Origin: Emcibacter sp.
GTDB lineage: Bacteria > Pseudomonadota > Alphaproteobacteria > Sphingomonadales > Emcibacteraceae
Direction of reading: 5' to 3'
Assembly (NCBI GenBank): GCA_021741205.1
Contig: JAIOYI010000015.1
Location: 1-44,393 of the forward strand
DNA: 44,393 bases
The translations under genes were made by a program, and so were the position numbers. Of the stretch, positions 27,429 through 36,462 are shown one piece after another (positions within the stretch are counted from its first letter, which is position 1; every line of letters begins with the position of its first letter). The notes under the pieces are model-generated. The model did no database searches and was not told the origin of the DNA. It saw nothing but the letters and a program-made list of their open reading frames with translations.

Positions 27429-27935
27429 CTAAAATTCTTCTATGGTTTGATGGGGTTCTTCTTTCTCCATAGCTATCAGGCGCACCATCCCATGAAAGAA
27501 TACAACGGCGGCAAATATGGGAATGATTGCCACTATATGGCCCGTATCTACCCCAAGCGTTTCCGTTAATCTTCCGCTTTGACGTTCAATGAAAGATGGA
27601 CCGAAATAAACAAGAGGAATAACAAAAGCCGATACGGCCATAAACTCAATTATTCGAATAAGAATATTCCATTTTGCCATAAATTCTTTACTGGGCGAGA
27701 ATATGATAGGATCCTCTTTTCTATAATATGAAACCGTTGCCCCCAATAATCCCATCCATATCATGCAATATCTTGCCCCTTCCTCTGTCCATTCGGGCGG
27801 CATATTAAACCCATATCGCGCCACCACCTGTAAAGATACCATCACAAGCATTAAGACAAGGAAAAAAATAGCCCCAATCTCACAAAGATGATTTAAACGC
27901 TTACTCATTGATATAAGAAAAATGCGTATTTTCAT
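27429..27935 (-). CDS. TRAP transporter small membrane subunit (DctQ type)
   Basis: This 168-residue protein has four hydrophobic segments and the family signature region PPEWTEEGARYCMIWMGLLG in the second. DctQ proteins join the large subunit DctM to form the membrane complex that receives substrate from the periplasmic binding protein and uses a sodium gradient. It overlaps the DctP stop by 4 bp (ATGA) and is the last gene of the sulfatase-DctM-DctP-DctQ operon. The gene order M-P-Q is unusual compared with the more common P-Q-M. Confidence 0.9.
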   Translation of the reverse strand: MKIRIFLISMSKRLNHLCEIGAIFFLVLMLVMVSLQVVARYGFNMPPEWTEEGARYCMIWMGLLGATVSYYRKEDPIIFSPSKEFMAKWNILIRIIEFMAVSAFVIPLVYFGPSFIERQSGRLTETLGVDTGHIVAIIPIFAAVVFFHGMVRLIAMEKEEPHQTIEEF

Positions 27936-28939
27936 TTCTCTGTCCCCCTAGATTTTGCCTGGTTGATCCATGATTGAACTTCTTTGCTGACGAGAGATAT
28001 TCCTTTATTATCAAAGTGTTTTATTGTTTTTTGAACAATTTTTTCTCGTTCTTCAGACGTCAACCCCACAATATCCACACCAGCATCATGCAAAATTTCG
28101 AATTCTTTCTTATACATCATTTTTGCCCAAGCCATATTTTCTTCCTGTGCAAATATTACGGACTTATCAACAGCCAACCTATGAGGTGGAGAAAGACCAT
28201 CATACCAGTCTTTCGCCACCACAACTATTCTCATAGAAATATGGGATCCAATATCGGTAAAATATTTGATTTGATTTGTATGGCCAAACATAACCGGAAC
28301 CAATGGTGGATTTAAATAGCCCTCAACTACGCCTGTTTCCATGGCTTGGGGGACTTCTTCCCATGCAACTTGTGCCCCGTGCAACCCCCAACTGTTAATC
28401 ATTGATAATTCTAGGGATGACATGCCCCTTATTCTTAAGCCAGTCATATCCTCTAGGCTTTCTACCCTTTGATCCGTTGTGAATAAACCAGACATACCCC
28501 CCAAAGAGGCATAACCCAATATAAACATATTCCGCGACGCTATGTCTTGGTTCACGGATTCAACAAATTTGCTCTTCGTCCAGAAATTGCTAAAATGTTC
28601 TGCATCTTCAAAAAGAAATGGTCTTTTCAATTGCCTATAATAGGGGCTATAGGGATAAATTTCAGGCGTTCCCGTAATATTCATCTGCAAGACACCCAAC
28701 TGTATCATATCGGTTCTTGCATCATCTTTACCCAGAACACTACTGGGGAAAAATCCTACCTCCAACCCAAATTTTTTTAGATTATCCATAAAGGCCTTGA
28801 CCCAAACATATTCCCCATTCTTCGTTATATCAGTCGTCCCAGATGTGGCAATCAACATCCTATTTTTATTATCCGCCTTTACGGTCAAAGACAAGGAAAG
28901 AAATGTGGTTAAAATAGTCAAAAATAAGAAAAATCTCAT
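27932..28939 (-). CDS. TRAP transporter substrate-binding protein (DctP type)
   Basis: This 335-residue periplasmic protein has a signal peptide (FLFLTILTTFLSLSLTVKA) and DctP-family segments: FGLEVGFFPSSVLGKDDARTD, LRIRGMSSLELSMINSWG with the Arg (LRIRG) that normally binds a substrate carboxylate, and the region WEEVPQAMETGVVEGYLNPP. It should therefore bind an organic acid or a carboxylated sugar or peptide. It starts 13 bp after the DctM stop and overlaps DctQ by 4 bp. Neighbouring sulfatase and M81 genes suggest the substrate may be released from a larger sulfated or amide-linked compound, but this is inference. Confidence 0.91.
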   Translation of the reverse strand: MRFFLFLTILTTFLSLSLTVKADNKNRMLIATSGTTDITKNGEYVWVKAFMDNLKKFGLEVGFFPSSVLGKDDARTDMIQLGVLQMNITGTPEIYPYSPYYRQLKRPFLFEDAEHFSNFWTKSKFVESVNQDIASRNMFILGYASLGGMSGLFTTDQRVESLEDMTGLRIRGMSSLELSMINSWGLHGAQVAWEEVPQAMETGVVEGYLNPPLVPVMFGHTNQIKYFTDIGSHISMRIVVVAKDWYDGLSPPHRLAVDKSVIFAQEENMAWAKMMYKKEFEILHDAGVDIVGLTSEEREKIVQKTIKHFDNKGISLVSKEVQSWINQAKSRGTEK

Positions 28940-28952
28940 AAGCTATTCCCTA

Positions 28953-30248
28953 TTAAATTAAATCCAACGCCCGAGGTAAGAAAAGGGTAAGTTCTGGGAA
29001 TAATATCAAAATGGCCAGCAAGCCAACCTCCAGTAAAAAGAATGGCAATACAGTGCGCACCAATGCCCAATAATTTATTTTTGCCACCGTAGAGGTCACT
29101 AATAATACACCACCTAATGGAGGAGAAATAAGTCCCATTGACAAATTCAGGCAAACAACTATTCCCATATGCACAGGGTCGGCCCCTTGCATGATAGCGA
29201 TAGGAACCAATAAAGGGGCCACAAGAATAAGAGCTATTTGCGTTTCAGCCACCATCCCCATGATGAGAAAAAGCACCATCAAAACAATTAGAAACATATC
29301 GCCACTCACCCCAATGGATATGACAAAATCAGACAGCATTTGAGGAACCATTGTCAATGTGGCAATAAAACTAATACAGGATGCTGCCCCAATCATGAGA
29401 AAAATCGTCCCCGATATGGAAATCGTTTTTTTCAAACTTTGGTAAACCATTGTGGTGTTTGCCTGACCATAAAGATAGCCAATCAACAATGCGGCAAACA
29501 CCGCAACCGCCGCGGCTTCCGTTGGGGTCATCCAACCAAACATAATGCCCGCCATGATAATGACCGGCAACATTAACGAAGGAAGTGATCGGCGAACTGT
29601 AGGTAACAAGGGTGGAATATCTTCCTTCTTTCCCCCAGGGTGATCATAACGCATTGCTGCGACCGCATTTACCCCCATCAGAAATACCGCCAACATAAGC
29701 CCAGGGACGATACCCGCAACAAACAGGGCGGCGACATCCACCCCCATAACAGCTCCATAAAAGATCAATATAATACTTGGTGGAATAATTGGCCCAATAA
29801 TCGCCGAAGCCGCCGTAATCGCCGCCGCATATCGGGCCGTATAGCCCTGTTTCTTCATGGCAGGAACAAGGGTATTGCTTAAGGCCGCCGCATCCGCCAT
29901 AGCCGCCCCCGAAATACCCGCAAAAAAAACAGATGTCATAATATTGGTATGGCCCAGTCCGCCCCTGAACCGCCCCACCAAAAGCTGTGAAAAGCGAATG
30001 AGAGCATCCGTCACCCCGCCTCTATTCATCAACTCACCCACAAGAATGAATAATGGCATTGCCATCAAAGCAAAAATATCAAGCTGTGAAAATATGCGTT
30101 TTGGCAATGTTTCTATAAAATTTTCATATCCAGCAAACAAAAATAAAGCCGTTGCAATAGAACCTGTGGCGTAGGGAATAGAAACGCCTGCAAAAATAAT
30201 GACCAGCAAGAGGCCTAAAATTATTACTGTACGTATGATAACACCCAC
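28953..30248 (-). CDS. TRAP transporter large membrane subunit (DctM type)
   Basis: This protein of 431 residues has about 12 hydrophobic segments and the DctM hallmarks PLFILVGELMNRGG, FFAGISGAAMADAAAL and IGPIIPPSIILIFYG near residues 150-165. It forms the sodium-driven translocation pathway with DctQ. The assigned start is a GTG at 30248, and the ribosome site is not clear, so a nearby start is possible. The sulfatase stop is only 24 bp upstream, so the sulfatase is probably co-transcribed with the transporter. Confidence 0.91.
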   Translation of the reverse strand: MGVIIRTVIILGLLLVIIFAGVSIPYATGSIATALFLFAGYENFIETLPKRIFSQLDIFALMAMPLFILVGELMNRGGVTDALIRFSQLLVGRFRGGLGHTNIMTSVFFAGISGAAMADAAALSNTLVPAMKKQGYTARYAAAITAASAIIGPIIPPSIILIFYGAVMGVDVAALFVAGIVPGLMLAVFLMGVNAVAAMRYDHPGGKKEDIPPLLPTVRRSLPSLMLPVIIMAGIMFGWMTPTEAAAVAVFAALLIGYLYGQANTTMVYQSLKKTISISGTIFLMIGAASCISFIATLTMVPQMLSDFVISIGVSGDMFLIVLMVLFLIMGMVAETQIALILVAPLLVPIAIMQGADPVHMGIVVCLNLSMGLISPPLGGVLLVTSTVAKINYWALVRTVLPFFLLEVGLLAILILFPELTLFLPRALDLI

Positions 30249-30272
30249 TCCATTTTCATGACCATAAAACCA

Positions 30273-31826
30273 TTATGTTTTTCGCCTATAAACTTTGCGG
30301 GCGATGAACCAGCCAATAGCAAAGATACAAATCGAAATAATTCCAGCCGCCCATTTCAATACAAAGAATATGGCATCAAATAACACCCGATTATCATCCT
30401 GTATGAATTTATAATTTCCCACATTAAGCTTTTCGGGAACCTCACCTAGCGAGTCTTGAAATACCTGTATAGCCTGTTGAATTTCTTTAACTTTTTCCGG
30501 ATTGTTATGAGCAAGGTTATATTTTTCTTGCTTATCTTGCCGCATGTTGAACAAAAGAAGTTCATGGGGTTGAAAAGTTTCCTGACCACGCAGAACACGT
30601 AAACTTAACCAATTTATCCAAGCAGGATAGTTTTTTGCATGTTTCGGCTGGGCGAGTTTTAGCTTCCAGTCCCCTAAGCGATAAGCTTGTAATTTTCCGC
30701 CATAATAATAAGCAAATTCACGGTCTTTTATAAGATAGGTACCATCTTTACCCCCCCCCTGCATGATGGACGAAATATCAGCCCCATCAAGAACCAAATT
30801 ATCAGGAAGCGATACTCCAGCTAGATTGGCGAATGTGGGAAGCCAATCCATCATAGTCAAAGGTGTTTGGATCACCTGTCCGGGGTTAACCTCATCGGGC
30901 CACATGGCGACTGTTGGCACCCTCATCCCCCCTTCGAATGTGGATTGCTTGCCCCCGCGAAGAGGCACTGCGTCACCACCCGCATTCCCCATGGTTAACC
31001 ACGGCCCGTTATCGCTGCTGAATATGATGAGTGTATTATTTAAAATCTCTTTTTCTTTAAGAGCTTTTATTATTTCCCCTACACTCCAATCAAGTTCTTG
31101 CACCACATCGCCGTACAACCCCCGTTTACTTGTTCCTTGAAACTCAGGAGACGCGAACAGGGGAACGTGAGGCATAGGATGGGGGATATATAAGAAAAAC
31201 GGCTGGTCATGGTGCCGGTCTATGAAATCAACAGCCTTATGGGTCAAAGTTTGTGTTAAAAATTGCTGATCTACAGTCCATTGGACCACATCGTTACCCT
31301 CAATATAAACATATGAATTCATATCATTGCTATAGGGGGTTCCAAAAAATTCATCGAATCCCTGTTGTAGGGGCAAGAATTTTTCTCTATGGCCTAAATG
31401 CCATTTCCCAAAGATACCCGAAATATAACCCGCCTTGTTCAATATTTCTGGGATTGTGATTTCTGATTCAGGAAGTCCCGTAAAACTGCGCGGAAAAAAG
31501 ACAGAATGAATTCCATAACGTATAGGATAACGACCTGTGAGCAGTGCTGCGCGGGAAGGTGTACAAACCGGCGAGACCGCATAAAAATCAGTAAATTTGA
31601 TACCCTGTTGCCCCAAAGCATCAATATTTGGTGTTTCTATTCCTATTCCACCGAAAAGCCCTATATCCCCATAACCTAGGTCATCAGCAAAAATGAAAAC
31701 AATATTTGGTTGTTTCTTTTTATTAGTTTTTATTTCTGTATCTGCCGCATCTGAAGAAACGCTCGATAGAATAAAAACACTAAAAGTTACAAAGAAAAAA
31801 AAACTTAAGAACTGCGCCCTTACCAT
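30273..31826 (-). CDS. Sulfatase, Cys-type, with signal peptide and C-terminal membrane anchor
   Basis: This 517-residue sulfatase would remove sulfate esters outside the cytoplasmic membrane. After a signal peptide (FFFFVTFSVFILSSVSS) comes the metal-site start NIVFIFADDLGYGD and the maturation motif CTPSR (Cys88), followed by LLTGRYP. The Cys must be turned into formylglycine; no maturase gene is in the window. Further motifs are FGKWHLG and the metal-binding SSDNGPW. The last 25 residues contain a hydrophobic segment (AAGIISICIFAIGWFIA) followed by RKVYRR, so the enzyme is probably held in the inner membrane facing the periplasm, which is uncommon. GGTGAG precedes ATG 31826. It leads the TRAP operon. 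Confidence 0.9.
   Translation of the reverse strand: MVRAQFLSFFFFVTFSVFILSSVSSDAADTEIKTNKKKQPNIVFIFADDLGYGDIGLFGGIGIETPNIDALGQQGIKFTDFYAVSPVCTPSRAALLTGRYPIRYGIHSVFFPRSFTGLPESEITIPEILNKAGYISGIFGKWHLGHREKFLPLQQGFDEFFGTPYSNDMNSYVYIEGNDVVQWTVDQQFLTQTLTHKAVDFIDRHHDQPFFLYIPHPMPHVPLFASPEFQGTSKRGLYGDVVQELDWSVGEIIKALKEKEILNNTLIIFSSDNGPWLTMGNAGGDAVPLRGGKQSTFEGGMRVPTVAMWPDEVNPGQVIQTPLTMMDWLPTFANLAGVSLPDNLVLDGADISSIMQGGGKDGTYLIKDREFAYYYGGKLQAYRLGDWKLKLAQPKHAKNYPAWINWLSLRVLRGQETFQPHELLLFNMRQDKQEKYNLAHNNPEKVKEIQQAIQVFQDSLGEVPEKLNVGNYKFIQDDNRVLFDAIFFVLKWAAGIISICIFAIGWFIARKVYRRKT
31311..31324. promoter_or_regulatory. Intragenic copy of the TATGAATTCA palindrome
   Basis: ATATGAATTCATAT is a perfect 14-bp palindrome inside the sulfatase gene, about 500 bp from its start codon, and shares its core with the three promoter-linked sites at 25891, 34322 and 38947. 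It encodes part of DMNSYVYIE, so it may be chance, but an internal repressor site is possible. Confidence 0.35.
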
Positions 31827-31892
31827 TATGATCTCACCAAAAAAAAGAAGAAGGAAGGCAATATCCTCTTTGTAAAGTTAGGACAAAATTAT

Positions 31893-31921
31893 CCCCTCTC
31901 CACACATATAGTGAAGAGGGG
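31893..31921 (-). terminator. Hairpin terminator after the TonB receptor gene
   Basis: CCCCTCT (31893-31899) pairs with AGAGGGG (31915-31921). After one mismatch, CAC pairs with GTG, leaving a 7-base loop. On the minus strand it lies 16 bp past the receptor's stop and is followed by ATAATTTTGTCC, a modest T-rich tail. It separates the receptor from the sulfatase operon downstream. Confidence 0.7.
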
Positions 31922-31937
31922 CATATTCATAACTCAC

Positions 31938-34277
31938 CTAGAAAGAAAATCGTGCTTCAAGACCGATTGTCCGTGGTCTGTTTTGATGCATACGCGGACG
32001 ACCAGGCGTCTCAACGGACAAGGAACGACTGTCACCAAAAGAAGTTATTTCATTCAGTAAATTATCCGCAAAGAGTGATAGCTCCCAATTTTCAAGCACT
32101 GCCGTTGCACGAAGGTTAAGAAGATTAACCGCCGGACGTTGCGCAGAAACAGCTTGGGATTCTGGATTTGGAATATTAATATAGCTCATGCTGTCACTGA
32201 TATAGCTATAATCTGCACGTAGTCTGCCATCCATATTATCGCTAAGGGCAAATTCATACTCAGCCGATGTTGAGAATGTCCATTTTGGAATATGCTGTAC
32301 CCGTGTACCTGGAACCGATATCAGAGACTGACTTAAGCCAGATTCAGTGACTTTTGCATCGGTATAGCCCACTGATGCGTCAACAATAAAGCCTTCTGCC
32401 ACCGCAATAGATGTCTCAACCTCAAAGCCTTTACTTACAGCTTTACCGCTATTCACGGTAAGGCCGAAACCACATGCAAGAGTAATATTTTGTTGCATGT
32501 CACTCCAATCAATCCAATAGGCCGCTCCATTCAACTTAACCCGATTGTCTGCCAAGGTTGTCTTGGCACCGATTTCGTAGCTCCAAATAGTATCTGACTT
32601 ATATGATTTAGCCTCTGTCGTATCGGTAAATCCAACATCTTCCAAAGCATCACCACAGAAACCCAGCGGTGCCGCATTCACACCCCCGCGGCGGAACCCT
32701 TTAGCAGCCGTTGCATAAACCAACCCATCGTCTGAGTAGCTATATTCAACAGAAAATTTTGGATTAAAGCCATTCTCTTTAGCAAAACTTGGCTCAACCG
32801 CCGATGTGGGGTCTAATCCTACAAAACCACCTATCTCGCCATCAGAATTGATTTTGGTTTCAAACCAACGTACGCCTGCGGTCACCTTCAATTTTTCAGT
32901 AAGTTCATATGACGCCTCGCCAAACATGGCAACTTCTTTGATCTGACCTCTGAATATTTGCGAAAATCCTGTGTCATTAATACCTAAAATATCAAAACCT
33001 GACCCTGCAGGCACACCAAATAACAATGTATCAACCGCATCACTCAGTCCTTCGCCTGTTTGCAACATGTCATTCTTAAATTTGGTGTTGGAATAGAACC
33101 CGCCAACAACAACCTGAAATGGGCTATCAAAATCTGATACAAATCTGATTTCTGCCACATCACCTTTAACCTCACCTACTCGGTCATTTACAGCTGCAAC
33201 GGGCGGCATAAAGGCTGGAACACCTGCAAAGAAACCAAACCATGACATTAACTCAGACACATCTTCCGCATCATGGGTATCCCTGTCCCAATGGCTAAAG
33301 TTACCAACAAGGGATCCAGACCCAAGATCAGCGTTAAAACCAATGGACGCATGATACCATTCGTCCTCTGAGAACTCATTAACATTAAAAGCCCTCACAT
33401 TAGTATAATTTCCCGGCTCATGATCCGCAAAAGGCAAGCTATCAACGCCCGCTTTCTGGTAATTTATCCGACCATTGATGGTCAAACTATCAGTGGCCTG
33501 AAACTTAACCGCCGCTTGAACACCGCGAACATCATAATCATCAATATTCTCTGTGGAGGCAAAATCTGCTGTTGGGAAAACTACAGGCACGCCAGGAATC
33601 GGCGTATAATCAGCATGTTCACGATCAAAAATACCTTCTTGATACTGGTAGTAACCAACAAGCCTTACAGCCATTTTATCTTTAACAACAGGTAAATTCA
33701 CCGCCGCATCAATTTGATAGTTCCAGCCGCCTTCTTTGGTATTGGATGCACCCATATGGCCTTTAACTTCCATCTCATTTAAATTCGGCTGTTTGGTAAT
33801 AAAACGAACCGTACCGCCCATGGAGCGCGCGCCATATAATGTGCCTTGCGGCCCACGTAAGACTTCAACCCGTTCAAGGTCAAGAACAACCGGAGCCATA
33901 CTTTCCTGCATGGGTGTATCATCAATATAAAAACCCGTGGTGCCACCGCCAAAAATACCGCGAACTGCAATGCTTCTTGACTGCAACCCGCCATCACCGG
34001 AATACGCAAATGTTAAGTTTGGCACCCTCACTGCGAAATCCTCAAACGTCACGTCACCTGCACGTTCCATTTCCACACCAGAAAATGCGGTAATACCCAT
34101 CGCCACATCCTGTAGGTTTTGCGAACGCTTTTTCGCTGTAACAATGATCTCTTCTAATTCAAACGATTTTTTTACCGCAGCATCTTCTGCTTGAGCGACA
34201 CTGAAAGTTGACTGTAATGCGACAACTGAAACTGTCCCAATTAATCCTCTAATAAAACTCATTTTTATACTCCTCAT
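31938..34277 (-). CDS. TonB-dependent outer-membrane receptor
   Basis: This receptor of 779 residues has a signal peptide ending near FSVAQA, then the plug domain (ELEEIIVTAKKRSQNLQDVA, including the TonB-box-like start, through VLRGPQGTLYGARSMGGTVR) and a long beta-barrel that ends in the aromatic GLEARFSF expected for outer-membrane insertion. It would import a bulky nutrient across the outer membrane using TonB energy. Two starts have good ribosome sites: ATG 34277 (GGAGG eight bases before) and ATG 34262 (GAGGAG seven before); the longer is given. Its promoter carries the palindrome shared with the GH20/kinase region, so chito-oligosaccharides or amino-sugar glycans are plausible cargo. 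Confidence 0.93.
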   Translation of the reverse strand: MRSIKMSFIRGLIGTVSVVALQSTFSVAQAEDAAVKKSFELEEIIVTAKKRSQNLQDVAMGITAFSGVEMERAGDVTFEDFAVRVPNLTFAYSGDGGLQSRSIAVRGIFGGGTTGFYIDDTPMQESMAPVVLDLERVEVLRGPQGTLYGARSMGGTVRFITKQPNLNEMEVKGHMGASNTKEGGWNYQIDAAVNLPVVKDKMAVRLVGYYQYQEGIFDREHADYTPIPGVPVVFPTADFASTENIDDYDVRGVQAAVKFQATDSLTINGRINYQKAGVDSLPFADHEPGNYTNVRAFNVNEFSEDEWYHASIGFNADLGSGSLVGNFSHWDRDTHDAEDVSELMSWFGFFAGVPAFMPPVAAVNDRVGEVKGDVAEIRFVSDFDSPFQVVVGGFYSNTKFKNDMLQTGEGLSDAVDTLLFGVPAGSGFDILGINDTGFSQIFRGQIKEVAMFGEASYELTEKLKVTAGVRWFETKINSDGEIGGFVGLDPTSAVEPSFAKENGFNPKFSVEYSYSDDGLVYATAAKGFRRGGVNAAPLGFCGDALEDVGFTDTTEAKSYKSDTIWSYEIGAKTTLADNRVKLNGAAYWIDWSDMQQNITLACGFGLTVNSGKAVSKGFEVETSIAVAEGFIVDASVGYTDAKVTESGLSQSLISVPGTRVQHIPKWTFSTSAEYEFALSDNMDGRLRADYSYISDSMSYINIPNPESQAVSAQRPAVNLLNLRATAVLENWELSLFADNLLNEITSFGDSRSLSVETPGRPRMHQNRPRTIGLEARFSF

Positions 34278-34321
34278 TAATTTTTCCTCCCATTAATCAC
34301 ACAATGATATAGGCTTTAACA

Positions 34322-34350
34322 AATATGAATTCAGTTTCATTTTTTGTCAA
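34322..34350 (-). promoter_or_regulatory. Promoter and palindromic operator of the TonB receptor gene
   Basis: On the minus strand TTGACA (complement of 34345-34350), 17 bp and CATATT (complement of 34322-34327) form the promoter. The -10 element and the adjoining spacer coincide with AATATGAATTCAGTTT (34322-34337), matching the 38947-38962 palindrome at 14 of 16 positions. The geometry is identical to that of the GH20 promoter. Confidence 0.75.
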
Positions 34351-34534
34351 GTAAAATTAGACTATACATCCTCCGTTAAATATGGAAATTAACTCCCTCT
34401 ATTTATTATATTTAATAATATATATTATATTTCAATAAGTTACCATACATTATTAAATATATCATTGACTAGAATATAATAGTATATAATATGAATATGA
34501 TCTCATTTTCTTATAATAATAAAGGCTAAAACTC

Positions 34535-35311
34535 ATGTCCCTCCCCTCAAATTCTCTCGTTGGTCGTACGGCCATTATCACAGGAGGCGCCAGTGGTATT
34601 GGCAAAGCCGCCGCACAAATTTTTGCAAAGGCGGGGGCCAATATCGCCTTATTTGACCTGTCTGATGGTGCCAAGTCGGTTGCAGACGAACTATGTAAAT
34701 CAGGCACAGCAGCCATATACCACAAAATCGACATTACCTCCGAAGATGACATTAATAAAGCCGTTAATGACACTTATGCTCAATTCAAAAAAATTGATAT
34801 TTTGGTTCATTGCGCTGGTATTGGCATTGAAAAAACATTCCTAGATACAACGAAAGAAGACTGGGATCGGATTATTAATATTGACCTGACAGGAACCTTC
34901 TTATGCTGTCAGGCCGTAGCAAAAAAAATGATGCTGAATAAATATGGGCGCATCATTACAGTAGCCTCAACAGCAGGCATAAGGGGCGGATATGGTCGTG
35001 CCGCATATGGTGCCGCAAAGGGCGGTGTATTGACCTTAACAAAGGTTATGGCGGTGGAGCTCGCCCAATACGGCATAACCGTTAATACACTTGCCCCAGG
35101 TGCCATCGACACCGAATTAGTAGCAAAAATGCATTCTGCCGAGACCCGTAAAGTCTATACCAAGGCCATTCCCATGAAACGTTACGGCACCCCAGAAGAA
35201 ACCGCAGAAGCCGCATTGTTCCTGGCGGGTGAAGGGGCCTCGTATGTGAATGGACATATTCTTTCCGTTGACGGTGGGTTCTTAGCGGCAGGCCTTATGC
35301 CAGAAGATTAA
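34535..35311 (+). CDS. SDR-family oxidoreductase
   Basis: This 258-residue classical short-chain dehydrogenase has ITGGASGIGKAAAQIF, ALFDLSD at the cofactor-choosing strand (Asp, NAD preference), HCAGIG, ITVASTAG and the catalytic YGAAKGG, then GRIITV and the FabG-like end YVNGHILSVDGG. Substrate cannot be decided; members oxidise sugars, hydroxy acids or acyl compounds. AAAGG lies nine bases before ATG 34535. It is divergent from the TonB receptor gene, with its own AT-rich promoter region including TTGACT at 34465-34470 and a half-site AATATGAAT at 34489. It ends 12 bp from the convergent nagX gene. Confidence 0.9.
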   Translation: MSLPSNSLVGRTAIITGGASGIGKAAAQIFAKAGANIALFDLSDGAKSVADELCKSGTAAIYHKIDITSEDDINKAVNDTYAQFKKIDILVHCAGIGIEKTFLDTTKEDWDRIINIDLTGTFLCCQAVAKKMMLNKYGRIITVASTAGIRGGYGRAAYGAAKGGVLTLTKVMAVELAQYGITVNTLAPGAIDTELVAKMHSAETRKVYTKAIPMKRYGTPEETAEAALFLAGEGASYVNGHILSVDGGFLAAGLMPED

Positions 35312-35323
35312 GCGTTTCCCCCA

Positions 35324-36445
35324 TTAAACTTTAATGAAAATGCCTTTTCGATACATAACCCATATGGGAACAAAGCACAGACTAGTGAATCCAAAAGCCC
35401 ATAATGCAGAAGCTAATTTTGGGTCCATCCCTGTTGATAAGGCGCTTTCCATAATAAAAGACTTTACCGAATATGACGTCTCACCCACAGCAAATTTGAG
35501 CATATATAACGGATATTTCAAAACCCCATGAAGCATATAGGCCACTATGGAATTTGCCCCAAAGATAATCCCTAATTTAAGTCCCTTGGAAAATTTCATA
35601 ACATCCACAAACCATATTGAGGACGCAAGCGTCATGGCCGCAATGCCCGAGGTATAAAGCACATAGGAACTTGTCCAGATACTTTTGTTCATAGGAAAAA
35701 ACCACCCCCAAATGCTGCCAAAACAAAAGGCCAGAAATCCGGCAAGGAAAATCCAAATTATTTGCGTCTTCTGATCTTGATTTGATTTTATGATATGCCC
35801 CACTAGCATCCCTGAAATAGCGGTTGCCAAAGCCGGTAATGTGCTCAGTAGTCCCTCTGGGTCCCAAGTTCCCTTATACATTTTAAATGGGATTAATTGG
35901 CTGTCTATCCATGAAGCAAGATTTTTCCCAGGCTCCAAGACACCTACGCCGATACCCGGCACTGGAATCCATACCATAGCCATCCAATAACCAATTAATA
36001 ACATAAGACCTACCTTAAGTTGCCCCTTCCAGTCTGTCTTAAGAAACAATAATCCACAAATAAGAAACACAATGGCGATGCGTTGTAAAACGCCGGGAAT
36101 TCTTAAACTTGTAAAGCCTGAAAAAAACAAATTAAGTAATATTCCAAGGGCAAAAATAATGGCCGCGCGCTTTATTATTTTTATCACCATTGTCTTTTCT
36201 GACAAACCAGACGTAACTTGTTTACCAAGACCAAGAACTGCCGAAACACCAACGATAAAAAGAAAAAATGGGAAAACCAAATCTGTCGTCGTCACACCAT
36301 TCCAATCGGAATGAGCAAGTGGTGAATAAATTTGGTCATGCAATCCTGGGCTATTGACCACTATCATCAAACAGATCGTAAATCCTCTGAACACATCCAA
36401 AGATATTAGCCGTTCTTGCGTTATTTTATTTATAGCACTGCCCAC
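35324..36445 (-). CDS. nagX: NagX-like membrane protein (heparan-alpha-glucosaminide N-acetyltransferase family)
   Basis: This 373-residue membrane protein has about ten hydrophobic segments and the family start ERLISLDVFRGFTICLMIVV, with the conserved VNSPG and DLVFPFFLFIVGVS. In proteobacterial amino-sugar clusters such proteins are named NagX and are thought to help with GlcNAc or chito-oligosaccharide transfer or acetylation at the inner membrane; the biochemical role is unsettled. The GTG at 36445 was chosen because AGGAGG lies six bases upstream; the GTG at 36451 touches that site. It follows the GH20 gene by 17 bp in the same operon. Confidence 0.85.
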   Translation of the reverse strand: MGSAINKITQERLISLDVFRGFTICLMIVVNSPGLHDQIYSPLAHSDWNGVTTTDLVFPFFLFIVGVSAVLGLGKQVTSGLSEKTMVIKIIKRAAIIFALGILLNLFFSGFTSLRIPGVLQRIAIVFLICGLLFLKTDWKGQLKVGLMLLIGYWMAMVWIPVPGIGVGVLEPGKNLASWIDSQLIPFKMYKGTWDPEGLLSTLPALATAISGMLVGHIIKSNQDQKTQIIWIFLAGFLAFCFGSIWGWFFPMNKSIWTSSYVLYTSGIAAMTLASSIWFVDVMKFSKGLKLGIIFGANSIVAYMLHGVLKYPLYMLKFAVGETSYSVKSFIMESALSTGMDPKLASALWAFGFTSLCFVPIWVMYRKGIFIKV

Positions 36446-36462
36446 TAGCACCCTCCTCTTTA

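Noticed and set aside
35320..35336. CATTAAA-C-TTTAATG hairpin between the SDR and nagX genes as a bidirectional terminator
   Set aside because: The loop is too small for a stable hairpin and the stem is AT-rich.
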